This document shows, piece after piece, positions 18,151-26,877 of a DNA stretch of 48,845 nt. The position numbers and the translations under genes are program-made. Source of the stretch: Candidatus Taylorbacteria bacterium RIFCSPHIGHO2_12_FULL_45_16 (GTDB taxonomy: Bacteria > Patescibacteriota > Minisyncoccia > Phycocordibacterales > PALSA-1337); the NCBI GenBank assembly GCA_001821055.1, contig MHRT01000005.1, positions 107,533 through 156,377 of the forward strand. The letters are read 5' to 3'. Below the pieces are notes generated by a model. That model saw only the letters and a list, made by a program, of their open reading frames with translations. It was not told the origin of the DNA and made no database searches. Within the stretch, counting starts at the first letter, position 1. Each line of letters begins with the position of its first letter.

Positions 18151-19446
18151 ATGCCCATTGAACAATTATTTCCCGTCTTGGTTGATGATTTTCAGTCGAC
18201 GATATTGCCACAAGCAATACAATATGTCATTTTTATCTCGCCCGTCGTCTTGGCCGTGATGTTGGCGGTTTTTTTGTGGCCTTTGTGGGTGCGTTATGTT
18301 CGAGCCAAACAATTTCTCTCTCTCAAATACACCGTTCTGGAAATCAAACTACCCAAAGACACCTTCAAGTCGCCATTGGCTATGGAGGTTTTTTTGCAAT
18401 CTCTCCACAATACGGCTGATGGCAGCTCTTTTGCCAAATATTGGAAAGGGGAGACGCGGCCATGGTATTCATTGGAAATTGCTTCTATTGAAGGCAAAGT
18501 TAAATTTTATATTTGGACCGAGGATCGGCGCAAAGGTGGCGTGATGTCGGCATTGTATTCACAATTTCCTGGGGTGGAAGTGCACGAAAGTGGTGATTAT
18601 ACCCAATCAGTCCATTTTGATCCAAAAACTATGAAGATTTGGGCAGCGGAGTTCAAATTCACGAAGCCCGATCCGTATCCGATTAAAACTTATGTTGATT
18701 ATGGATTGGACAAAGATCCCAAAGAGGAATTCAAAGTTGATCCACTTTTACCAATGCTTGAATTTTTGGGTAGCGTAGGTCCAAATCAACAAATATGGAT
18801 ACAAATACTCATTCGCGCGCACAAGGATGATCAAAAAAAATTGGGTCACTGGTTCAAAAATACTGATACATGGCAGGATGAAGCAAAGAAGCTGGTCAAT
18901 ACGATGTTAATCCGTGATGCCAAAACCAAGATAACCGGCGAAATAGATCCAAAGACCGGTAAAATTGTTCCAGCCAAAGAATTTGCAAAACTGCCGACGA
19001 TTTCCCAAGGTGAACGAGATATCATCGAAGCCATTGAACGGAGCGTGACCAAGTTGGCTTTCGATGCCGGTATACGAGCTCTCTATATTGCTAAAAAAGA
19101 AGTTTTCAACACGCCTTTTGGAATTGGTGGGATTATCGGCAACATGAAGCATTTCAACACTGAAAGCTTGAATGGTTTCAAACCAAATGGGGATGTCTGG
19201 CACAATCGTTTGAGTGATCCATGGCAGGATTACAAAGATATTCGTCGCAATCGCTATGCTAGAGAAGGTTTGGCTATGTACAAGCGTCGTTCATATTTTT
19301 ACGCGCCACGGGAAGGCAAGTCTTTGGTGCTTAATACCGAGGAATTAGCTACCATCTACCATTTCCCAGGGTCGGTCGCGGCTACGCCGACCTTGGAGCG
19401 TTTGCCATCAAAAAAGACCGAGGCACCGTCAAATTTACCGACATAA
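18151..19446 (+). CDS. Conserved membrane-anchored protein, CPR-type (function unknown)
   Basis: Single N-terminal TM then large soluble region; TATAAT 7 nt upstream of ATG. Confidence 0.7.
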   Translation: MPIEQLFPVLVDDFQSTILPQAIQYVIFISPVVLAVMLAVFLWPLWVRYVRAKQFLSLKYTVLEIKLPKDTFKSPLAMEVFLQSLHNTADGSSFAKYWKGETRPWYSLEIASIEGKVKFYIWTEDRRKGGVMSALYSQFPGVEVHESGDYTQSVHFDPKTMKIWAAEFKFTKPDPYPIKTYVDYGLDKDPKEEFKVDPLLPMLEFLGSVGPNQQIWIQILIRAHKDDQKKLGHWFKNTDTWQDEAKKLVNTMLIRDAKTKITGEIDPKTGKIVPAKEFAKLPTISQGERDIIEAIERSVTKLAFDAGIRALYIAKKEVFNTPFGIGGIIGNMKHFNTESLNGFKPNGDVWHNRLSDPWQDYKDIRRNRYAREGLAMYKRRSYFYAPREGKSLVLNTEELATIYHFPGSVAATPTLERLPSKKTEAPSNLPT

Positions 19447-19481
19447 ATAATGCGAATCTACGAATTAGACAAATACCTAGA

Positions 19482-20465
19482 ATGATGAGGAAACGAATTA
19501 ACTTGCCGGATTTTATTTTGAAATACAAAATAGCCATTGCGGCTATTTTGGTATTATCATTGATTTTCTGCGCGGGCGTGATTGTTGCTTCCATTCCACC
19601 GTCATCATTTCCGCGAAACGTGATTGTCCGAATCGACAAAGATATGACAGTCTCGGAAGCTGCCTTGATTTTAGAAGAAAAAGGTATCATAAAGTCTGAT
19701 TTTTTTTACAAAATATATATAAGGCTTCTGCATAATGGAAAGGGCGTGCAGACGGGAAGTTATTTGTTCGACGAACCACAATCAGCACTTAAGGTGGCGT
19801 ATCGCACTGCGTATGGTGTAAAAAATATTGAAAAAATAAGACTGACAATTTTTGAGGGCATGAACTCGAAAGAACTTGCCGCTTTATTAAAGAAAAATCT
19901 TCCAATGTTTGATGTCGTCAATTTTCTTGTTCAAGCTAAAGCGGATGAAGGCTATCTTTTTCCCGAGACTTATTTTATTGATCCGGACGTGGAGCCGAGT
20001 GAAGTCATTGGGATGATGCGCAGACAGTTTGATGTCATGGTTAAACCACTCAAGGAAGGATTCGCTACTTCGACTCGTTCGGTGAAGGATATTATCATCA
20101 TGGCATCTATTCTGGAGAAAGAAGCGAATAATATGACTGACAGAAAAATTATTTCAGGTATTCTCTGGAAGCGCCTTGATCAAGGCATGGCCCTCCAAAT
20201 TGATGTGCCTTTCTATTACATTTTGAACAAAGGTTCAAATCCATTGACTCTAGATGATCTGGCCACACCATCACCCTACAATACTTATCTAAACAAAGGA
20301 TTACCGCCGACCCCCATCGCCAATCCGGGTTTGGATTCAATCATCGCCGCCCTATATCCTACCCAAACGCCGCATTATTTCTATTTGGCGGACAAAGAAG
20401 GCATTACGCATTACGCGGTTACTCATGACGAGCATGTGGCAAATAAGTTGAAATATTTAAAATAA
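19482..20465 (+). CDS. mltG: Endolytic transglycosylase MltG
   Basis: EGMNSKELAALL; EGYLFPETYF; ASILEKEA; YLNKGLPPTPIANPGLDSI. Confidence 0.93.
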   Translation: MMRKRINLPDFILKYKIAIAAILVLSLIFCAGVIVASIPPSSFPRNVIVRIDKDMTVSEAALILEEKGIIKSDFFYKIYIRLLHNGKGVQTGSYLFDEPQSALKVAYRTAYGVKNIEKIRLTIFEGMNSKELAALLKKNLPMFDVVNFLVQAKADEGYLFPETYFIDPDVEPSEVIGMMRRQFDVMVKPLKEGFATSTRSVKDIIIMASILEKEANNMTDRKIISGILWKRLDQGMALQIDVPFYYILNKGSNPLTLDDLATPSPYNTYLNKGLPPTPIANPGLDSIIAALYPTQTPHYFYLADKEGITHYAVTHDEHVANKLKYLK

Positions 20466-20495
20466 AAAAAGTCCGCGGAGTTTTAATTCCGCGGA
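20466..20495 (-). terminator. Terminator for the minus-strand response regulator
   Basis: TCCGCGGA-ATTAAAAC-TCCGCGGAC-TTTTTTT on minus strand. Confidence 0.8.
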
Positions 20496-20516
20496 TGGGT
20501 GAGGTGGTGGAGACGA

Positions 20517-20948
20517 TCACCCTCCGGCGACAGTCTGAGTCTTTTCAAAGTCTTGGGCCAATAATCTGAGAAGGATTCCAAATCCGATGGGTTTTGAGAT
20601 GAATCTGCTGATTCCGAAGCTAGTCAGGTCACCAAAATATGTTTCTGACGTACCGGACCAAAGCCAGATAACATAAGTCCTTGAGCCTGATTGGATTCTT
20701 TTGGCCAACTCAATCCCTGTCATCCCATGACCCATTTTGTAATCGGTCAAGATTAGATCATAAGGCCTCTCATCTGCTTCACTAATCAAGACCAAACTGT
20801 AAGCTTCCTCACCGTTGGATGCAGTTGTGACGATATGACCGTCATGTTCAAGTATCCTCAGAGCTGTTTTGCGCACATCGGCTTCGAATTCCACTACCAA
20901 TATATTAAGTTTCGTTTTCAATTGTTCCTTATTTGTTTTTCCAACCAC
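20517..20948 (-). CDS. Stand-alone response regulator receiver (CheY-like) protein
   Basis: LNILVVEFEADVRKTALRIL; DLILTDYKM phosphoacceptor; FISKP lysine. Confidence 0.85.
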   Translation of the reverse strand: MVGKTNKEQLKTKLNILVVEFEADVRKTALRILEHDGHIVTTASNGEEAYSLVLISEADERPYDLILTDYKMGHGMTGIELAKRIQSGSRTYVIWLWSGTSETYFGDLTSFGISRFISKPIGFGILLRLLAQDFEKTQTVAGG

Positions 20949-20977
20949 ATTGGTCAGCTACTAAAAATTATGCTAGC

Positions 20978-22147
20978 ATGATAAATATGAATAGTCAAGT
21001 AAATTATCCTCAAACAACTGCGCAGAGCAATCATGTGACTACGGCTCCGTCCACTTTACTCACGGGTTGTAGACCTACGCACAAGCGAGTATTCGTGGGC
21101 ATGTCCGGTGGCGTTGATTCGTCGGTTTCGGCGGTATTGCTCAAAAAGGCTGGATATGATGTTACGGGCGTTTTTATCAAAGTTTGGCAACCGGATTGGC
21201 TCATGTGCACCTGGCGTGAAGATCGTCGCGATGCCATGCGTGTTGCCGCGTGTCTGGATATCCCGTTTGTCACTCTAGATTTAGAGAAAGAATACAAAAA
21301 AGACGTAGTCGATTATATGATTTCAGAATACAAGGTCGGTAGAACGCCAAATCCAGATGTTATGTGTAATCGGTATGTTAAATTTGGTGGATTTTTTAGT
21401 TGGGCAATGGGACAAGGCGCTGATTATGTGGCCACTGGACACTATGCCCAAGTATTGAAGCGACTATCCAATGTCTTAGATGATCGCTTCAAACTTGTCG
21501 TAAGTACGGACAAAAACAAAGACCAGACTTATTTTTTATGGACTCTTACTCAAGATCAGCTCTCCAAAACGCTCTTTCCGGTCGGGGACTTGGAAAAACT
21601 TGAAGTCCGAAAACTGGCTAGAAAATTTAGACTGCCAAATGCCGAGAAAAAAGACAGTCAAGGTCTGTGTTTCATCGGCAAGATTGATGTCAAAGAGTTC
21701 CTGTCTCATTACATCACGCCCAAGAAGGGTGTCGTGCTTGATATTCACGGCCAAACAGTCGGTAAACACAATGGTGCGTTTTTCTACACGATCGGCGAGC
21801 GCCATGGATTTCTTATCACGAAGAAAACCTCAGATGACAAGCCGTTATATGTTGTGGCAAAAAATATTGCGGCAAATACGATTACGGTTTCACACAAGAC
21901 CGCTGACGGAGAATTGCCGAGTGTCAAAACAGAAATAATATTGAAAGACATGAATTGGAATCAAGACATCGTCCCGATGAACAAAAACCTTCAAGTTCGT
22001 TCACGATATCGAGAATCATTGCAAGACGCGCGTCTTTCTGGATCCGATGCTGTCATCTTTAAAAAACCGCAGTCTACTCTTTCATCCGGTCAATCACTTG
22101 TTGTGTACGATGGTGAAGTCTGTCTTGGTGGTGGGATTATAGTGTAA
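20978..22147 (+). CDS. mnmA: tRNA-specific 2-thiouridylase MnmA
   Basis: FVGMSGGVDSSVSAVLLKKAGYDVTGVF; NPDVMCNRYVKFG; GLCFIGK; N-terminal extension overlaps dispersed repeat. Confidence 0.95.
   Translation: MINMNSQVNYPQTTAQSNHVTTAPSTLLTGCRPTHKRVFVGMSGGVDSSVSAVLLKKAGYDVTGVFIKVWQPDWLMCTWREDRRDAMRVAACLDIPFVTLDLEKEYKKDVVDYMISEYKVGRTPNPDVMCNRYVKFGGFFSWAMGQGADYVATGHYAQVLKRLSNVLDDRFKLVVSTDKNKDQTYFLWTLTQDQLSKTLFPVGDLEKLEVRKLARKFRLPNAEKKDSQGLCFIGKIDVKEFLSHYITPKKGVVLDIHGQTVGKHNGAFFYTIGERHGFLITKKTSDDKPLYVVAKNIAANTITVSHKTADGELPSVKTEIILKDMNWNQDIVPMNKNLQVRSRYRESLQDARLSGSDAVIFKKPQSTLSSGQSLVVYDGEVCLGGGIIV
21033..21069. repeat. Dispersed repeat copy B, inverted relative to 8378-8414
   Basis: About 33/37 identity between 8378-8414 and reverse complement of 21033-21069. 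Confidence 0.85.
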
Positions 22148-22218
22148 GCAAGCGTCTGTGGAGTGTTTTTGGATCTGTTTTTATCGTGTAAGTTTCTATT
22201 ACGGGTTATAATATCTCC

Positions 22219-22953
22219 ATGAACTATCATCGTCTGGGAATAACAGCGCTTGTCTTGATCTTATTTTTGACGCTAATATATATGATTCAAAGACTCATGC
22301 CAGACAGAAAGCTTCTTGTCGACGCGATACAAATCGGATTTGAAGATAAAGTTCCAAGCCCGATTACTCACGGAGACGTGAGCAAAAGACAAGTCATATT
22401 TACCTTTGATGGTGGTGAAGGCTCACAGTCTGCTTTCGTTGTATTGGACATATTGCGAAAACATCATGCTCGCGGCACTTTTTTTCTTACTGGAAAATGG
22501 GTATTGCGCAATCCGGATTTGATTCGAAGGATGCAAGCCGAGGGACACGAGATTTATAATCATTCCTTGACGCATCCTCACTTGCCATTTTTGACTGACA
22601 GAGAAATAGCCAATGAACTTGGCAATATGGATAGAACGCTGTTGAATCTCATCAATACTTCAACAAAACCTTATTTTCGCCCTCCTTATGGAGATTATGA
22701 TGAACGGGTTCTTTTTGCCGCGGCGCGCCATGGTTACCGTGCCGTGATGTGGACCATTGACGCCGGTGATTGGATGGAGTCGGAAGGATTTACGGCCGAC
22801 GCGGTTCGCGCGCGCATTTATAGTCATATTGAACCGGGCGCGATTGTTCTCATGCATCTGGGCGATCATATTACCGGTTTGATCTTGGATGAGATATTTA
22901 CCCAGATTGAAGATTTGGGATATAAGATAGTTTCGTTGACGCAGGGGATATAG
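22219..22953 (+). CDS. Polysaccharide deacetylase (NodB-type), membrane-anchored
   Basis: FTFDGGEGSQSAFVVLDIL; NHSLTHPHL; RPPYGDYD. Confidence 0.9.
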   Translation: MNYHRLGITALVLILFLTLIYMIQRLMPDRKLLVDAIQIGFEDKVPSPITHGDVSKRQVIFTFDGGEGSQSAFVVLDILRKHHARGTFFLTGKWVLRNPDLIRRMQAEGHEIYNHSLTHPHLPFLTDREIANELGNMDRTLLNLINTSTKPYFRPPYGDYDERVLFAAARHGYRAVMWTIDAGDWMESEGFTADAVRARIYSHIEPGAIVLMHLGDHITGLILDEIFTQIEDLGYKIVSLTQGI

Positions 22954-23002
22954 AATTTTTTTAATCTTTTCATTTCCCCTTCTTTACTTGTATAATGTCA
23001 TC

Positions 23003-23851
23003 ATGAATCATCTGATATACATAACCAAGTCCGATGGGACAAAACAATTGTTTGAAGAGGACAAATTGGTCAATTCGCTCAAGCACGCGGGAGCTTCCGA
23101 TGAATCAGTAGACGAAATAATCAATCAGGTTGAAGCGAGCATGAAAGAGGGCATGACGACCAATGAAATTTATGGCCATGCTTTCTCTTTGTTGCGAAAA
23201 CACTCCGTGCATACGGCCACGCGGTACTCTGTCCGACGAGCCTTAACGGAGCTCGGACCTGACGGTTTTCCATTTGAAAAATTTGTCGCGCGCATCTTTA
23301 ACGCGCGAGGGTACGAGACGCTAACGGATCAGCATATCATGGGTATATGCATTGAACATGAGATGGATGTGGTGGCCTGGAAAGATGACGCATTGGCTAT
23401 GGTTGAAGCAAAATTTCACAACGAGTTTGGCTTAAAATCAGATGTCAAAGTCGCTTTATATGTCAAAGCGCGTTTTGATGATATTGCCCAGAATACTTTT
23501 GATTATGGTGGCCTGAAGAGAAAATTGACCGAGCGTTACCTTTTTACCAATACCAAATTTACGGATCAAGCGGTGAAATACGGCGTCTGCAATCATATTG
23601 AACTCATAGGCTGGAATTATCCGGTTAACAAAAATCTTCACACCATCATTGAACAATACAAACTTCATCCTATCACTTGCCTTATCGGACTTTCATACCA
23701 ACAAAAGAAAGATTTGGTGGGAAGAAATATTGTTACCTGTGCGGACATGATCAAGTGTCCGGATATTCTAAAGGAGATTGGTATTCGTCCCGAAGAAAAA
23801 ATTGAAAAAATCTTGCATGAGGCCAGAATGATTACCGGAGTTGCGATTTAA
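23003..23851 (+). CDS. ATP-cone domain fused to Mrr-like PD-(D/E)XK nuclease domain
   Basis: N-term ITKSDGTKQLFEEDKLVNSLKHAGAS...ATRYSVRRAL; EHEMDVVAWKDDALAMVEAKFHN. Confidence 0.75.
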   Translation: MNHLIYITKSDGTKQLFEEDKLVNSLKHAGASDESVDEIINQVEASMKEGMTTNEIYGHAFSLLRKHSVHTATRYSVRRALTELGPDGFPFEKFVARIFNARGYETLTDQHIMGICIEHEMDVVAWKDDALAMVEAKFHNEFGLKSDVKVALYVKARFDDIAQNTFDYGGLKRKLTERYLFTNTKFTDQAVKYGVCNHIELIGWNYPVNKNLHTIIEQYKLHPITCLIGLSYQQKKDLVGRNIVTCADMIKCPDILKEIGIRPEEKIEKILHEARMITGVAI

Positions 23852-23861
23852 CAAAAATCAC

Positions 23862-23957
23862 ATGAGTGAAAAATTAGACATTGTAAATGAAAAAACCGGT
23901 GATTTTGGGGTAGAAACATACAAGACATGGTTTGAGATGCCAACACATTGGAACTAA
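23862..23957 (+). CDS. Possible 31-aa ORF
   Basis: MSEKLDIVNEKTGDFGVETYKTWFEMPTHWN. Confidence 0.25.
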   Translation: MSEKLDIVNEKTGDFGVETYKTWFEMPTHWN

Positions 23958-23967
23958 TCTCCTAATT

Positions 23968-24564
23968 ATGACCAAGACAGATCAGATGCGCACTATTCGC
24001 GACGAAATATTGACTCTAAAAAAGTCGCCTTTGTATGAATATCGTACGGCCAATAATTTTTTTCCCGTTATCGGAGAGGGAAGTCATGACGCGAAAATAA
24101 TGTTTGTGGGAGAAGCTCCGGGAAGAAATGAAGCGAAAACCGGCAAGCCGTTCTGTGGAGCCGCTGGGAAAGTGCTCGATCAATTGCTTGAACATGTCGG
24201 TATTCCGCGCCCAACGGTATATGTGACCAATATCGTCAAAGATCGTCCGCCAGAAAATCGAGATCCGACCCCGAAAGAAATTGAAACCTATGGCCCATTT
24301 TTGGATCGACAAGTAGAGATTATCAAGCCTCGAGTCGTTGTGGCGCTTGGTCGCTATGCCATGGGTTATATTATGACCAAGTTCGGATTGGAATTGCAGA
24401 TTGAGCCCATTGGGAAGGCACATGGCAAATCGTACCCGACCAATCTTGAGGTCGGACCTCAAGGCATAGTTGTGCTGTATCATCCTTGCGTTGCCGTGTA
24501 TAATCCCAACAACCTGCCAAATCTCAAAAAAGATTTTGAAATATTAACGCAGTACAAAGAATAA
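23968..24564 (+). CDS. Uracil-DNA glycosylase family 4/5-like protein, putatively lacking Fe-S ligands
   Basis: FVGEAPGRNEAKTGKPFCGAAGKVLDQLL; NIVKDRPPENRDPTPKEI; YHPCVAVYNP. Confidence 0.88.
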   Translation: MTKTDQMRTIRDEILTLKKSPLYEYRTANNFFPVIGEGSHDAKIMFVGEAPGRNEAKTGKPFCGAAGKVLDQLLEHVGIPRPTVYVTNIVKDRPPENRDPTPKEIETYGPFLDRQVEIIKPRVVVALGRYAMGYIMTKFGLELQIEPIGKAHGKSYPTNLEVGPQGIVVLYHPCVAVYNPNNLPNLKKDFEILTQYKE

Positions 24565-24577
24565 CAGAACAAAGACA

Positions 24578-26431
24578 ATGAAGAAAAATTCCCCGGAAAA
24601 CAAGCTGGATATCCTTAGTTCAAGATTTTCGTCAGCCAAAGATCTTCTCGATTATTTGAATGAGTCATACAATAAACTCCATACCAAGTATGAGAATTAT
24701 TTCTGGCTGTCATACATGGGCGATCATAGCGTTGACGCATTGATGAATAAGGCGCAAATCAGACGTGACTCATTTCGTTCGAATGCCGTTTTGAAAACGG
24801 AAACCGACTATCACCTCAAAAAATCTTCAGGTGAATACAAAAATCGCCTTAAATCATGGAATCATTTTTTTGGTCTGTATCAAACTCCCGTCCAAGCGGT
24901 TCCGTTTAAGAAAAAAGCCATAGAATTGGAGACGAAAATCTTGCGAAAAAGGACGAAACGCACTGAAGGATATATTGATCCAAGGACGCACAAGTTTGTC
25001 GAAGCGTCTGAAAACAAGATGCGCGCCGTGATGCGAACAAATCCTGATGAAGCCACTAGACAAGCCTGCTTTGAGGCAATGGAAAAACTTCCGCTTGATT
25101 ATATAGATGAGTATGTAGAAGTGGTTCGTGTCCGGAATGAATTCGCCCGAACACTTGGATATGCGGATTTTTATGAATACAAAGCTCGGATTGATGAGAA
25201 TATGAGTAAAAAGGAGCTGTTTTCTGTTTTTGAAGATGTTTACGAAAAAACAAAATATGCATTTAAAAATGTTCGTCAAATCGAAAAGACTAGACCAGGA
25301 TTACGAAAACCGTGGAATTTTGCCTATATGATGACTGGTGATTTTGTTGAAAAGGAAGACCAGTATTTCCAATTTGAAAATGTACTCTCGTATTGGGGTC
25401 GTTCGTTTGCCGCTTTGGGTATTGATTTTCAGGGCGGTGAAGTTAGATTGGATCTTCTGGATAGGAAAGGAAAATCCAACAACGGGTTCTGTCATTATCC
25501 GAAGCTTGTTCAGTATAAAGACGGTAGACGGATTTCCGGTTCAAGTGGCTTTAGTTCGAATGCCATACCCAGACAAGTCGGTTCGGGCGCGCAAGGCATT
25601 CATACCGTTTTTCATGAAGGAGGGCATGCCGCAGATAGGCTCAATTCATTCCAGAAAGACGCCTGCGTCAATTCTGAGTATCCGCCGTCAACTGTTTCAT
25701 GGGCGGAGACGCATAGCATGTTCATGGATACTATTTCAAGTAGTGTTGAATGGCGTACGCGATATGCAAAAAACGACGCCGGAGATCCGTACCCATTTGA
25801 GCTTTTTGAAAAGGAGGCCCGAGCGTTACATATGCTCAGGCCTTTGGATATGATGAGTATATGTTTTGTCGTGTTTTTTGAAAAAGAAATTTACGAATGT
25901 AAAAATTTGACCAGAGAATTTGTCATCAAAGCCGCCCAAAAGGCATCAAAAAAATATCTTGACCGCTCTTTGAATTCAATTTCAATTTTGAATGTGCCTC
26001 ATATTTATTCATGGGAAAGCTCCGCTTATTATCATGGATACGGCTTGGCCAAATTGGGTGTAAGTCAATGGAGGGAATATTTTTTCAAAAAATACGGATA
26101 TATCGTGGACAATCCAAAAATCGGGGAGGAGTTGAAAAAGATTTGGTCATACGCGTCGGTATATTCAGCAAAGAAACTGATCTTTATGGCAACCGGCAAA
26201 AAATTAAGTCCAGACGCGTTCATTCGGGATGTTACCAGACCGATTGACGATATCATCGTCGACGCAAAGGCCAAAATTAGACGCCTCGATAAGGTCAGAC
26301 GACACACCAGACCAATCAATCTGGGTGGCAAGATAATAATGATGCACGGCAAAAAGAAAATAACCGATAATAGCACATCTTTTGAGTCCATGGACAAAAA
26401 ATACAAGGCCTGGTTAAGGACTGCATCTTAA
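24578..26431 (+). CDS. M3-family oligoendopeptidase
   Basis: HTVFHEGGHAAD (HExxH); overall M3-like pattern. Confidence 0.85.
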   Translation: MKKNSPENKLDILSSRFSSAKDLLDYLNESYNKLHTKYENYFWLSYMGDHSVDALMNKAQIRRDSFRSNAVLKTETDYHLKKSSGEYKNRLKSWNHFFGLYQTPVQAVPFKKKAIELETKILRKRTKRTEGYIDPRTHKFVEASENKMRAVMRTNPDEATRQACFEAMEKLPLDYIDEYVEVVRVRNEFARTLGYADFYEYKARIDENMSKKELFSVFEDVYEKTKYAFKNVRQIEKTRPGLRKPWNFAYMMTGDFVEKEDQYFQFENVLSYWGRSFAALGIDFQGGEVRLDLLDRKGKSNNGFCHYPKLVQYKDGRRISGSSGFSSNAIPRQVGSGAQGIHTVFHEGGHAADRLNSFQKDACVNSEYPPSTVSWAETHSMFMDTISSSVEWRTRYAKNDAGDPYPFELFEKEARALHMLRPLDMMSICFVVFFEKEIYECKNLTREFVIKAAQKASKKYLDRSLNSISILNVPHIYSWESSAYYHGYGLAKLGVSQWREYFFKKYGYIVDNPKIGEELKKIWSYASVYSAKKLIFMATGKKLSPDAFIRDVTRPIDDIIVDAKAKIRRLDKVRRHTRPINLGGKIIMMHGKKKITDNSTSFESMDKKYKAWLRTAS

Positions 26432-26462
26432 TATCTGCGCATCTGTTATAATGGGGGTTCCC

Positions 26463-26855
26463 ATGAAACCTGAAGAATTCAATCGCTATATTGATAATCA
26501 GCTTCGACAGGGCATACCGCGACAGGTCTTGACGGCCAATCTACGCGCCGGAGGATGGAATCAAGAGCAAATTGATCAAGCTCTTATTCAGCATGACAGA
26601 CGAATTCACAAGGAACTATTGTCCGCGCGTAGGCATACCTATTCACTGCGAGAAAAAGTTCTCATAGCGATTTTACTCATAGTGATGGTATATGCTGGAC
26701 TTTTCCATCTTTCATTCATCAGTCTTGACTATCGGAGCGTTATCGACAAAATCGTCGGAGTCTATGACGCGTATAAAAAGACCGGAAACACCCCGCCGTC
26801 GTCATTGGCTCCAGTCCAATCGTCTCAAATATCAACGGTGTTTGGTATTGAATAA
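26463..26855 (+). CDS. Small single-TM hypothetical protein
   Basis: N-term EFNRYIDNQLRQGIPRQVLTANLRAGGWNQEQIDQAL then TM. Confidence 0.6.
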   Translation: MKPEEFNRYIDNQLRQGIPRQVLTANLRAGGWNQEQIDQALIQHDRRIHKELLSARRHTYSLREKVLIAILLIVMVYAGLFHLSFISLDYRSVIDKIVGVYDAYKKTGNTPPSSLAPVQSSQISTVFGIE

Positions 26856-26877
26856 TTCTCGTGCTACACTTTTGTCT

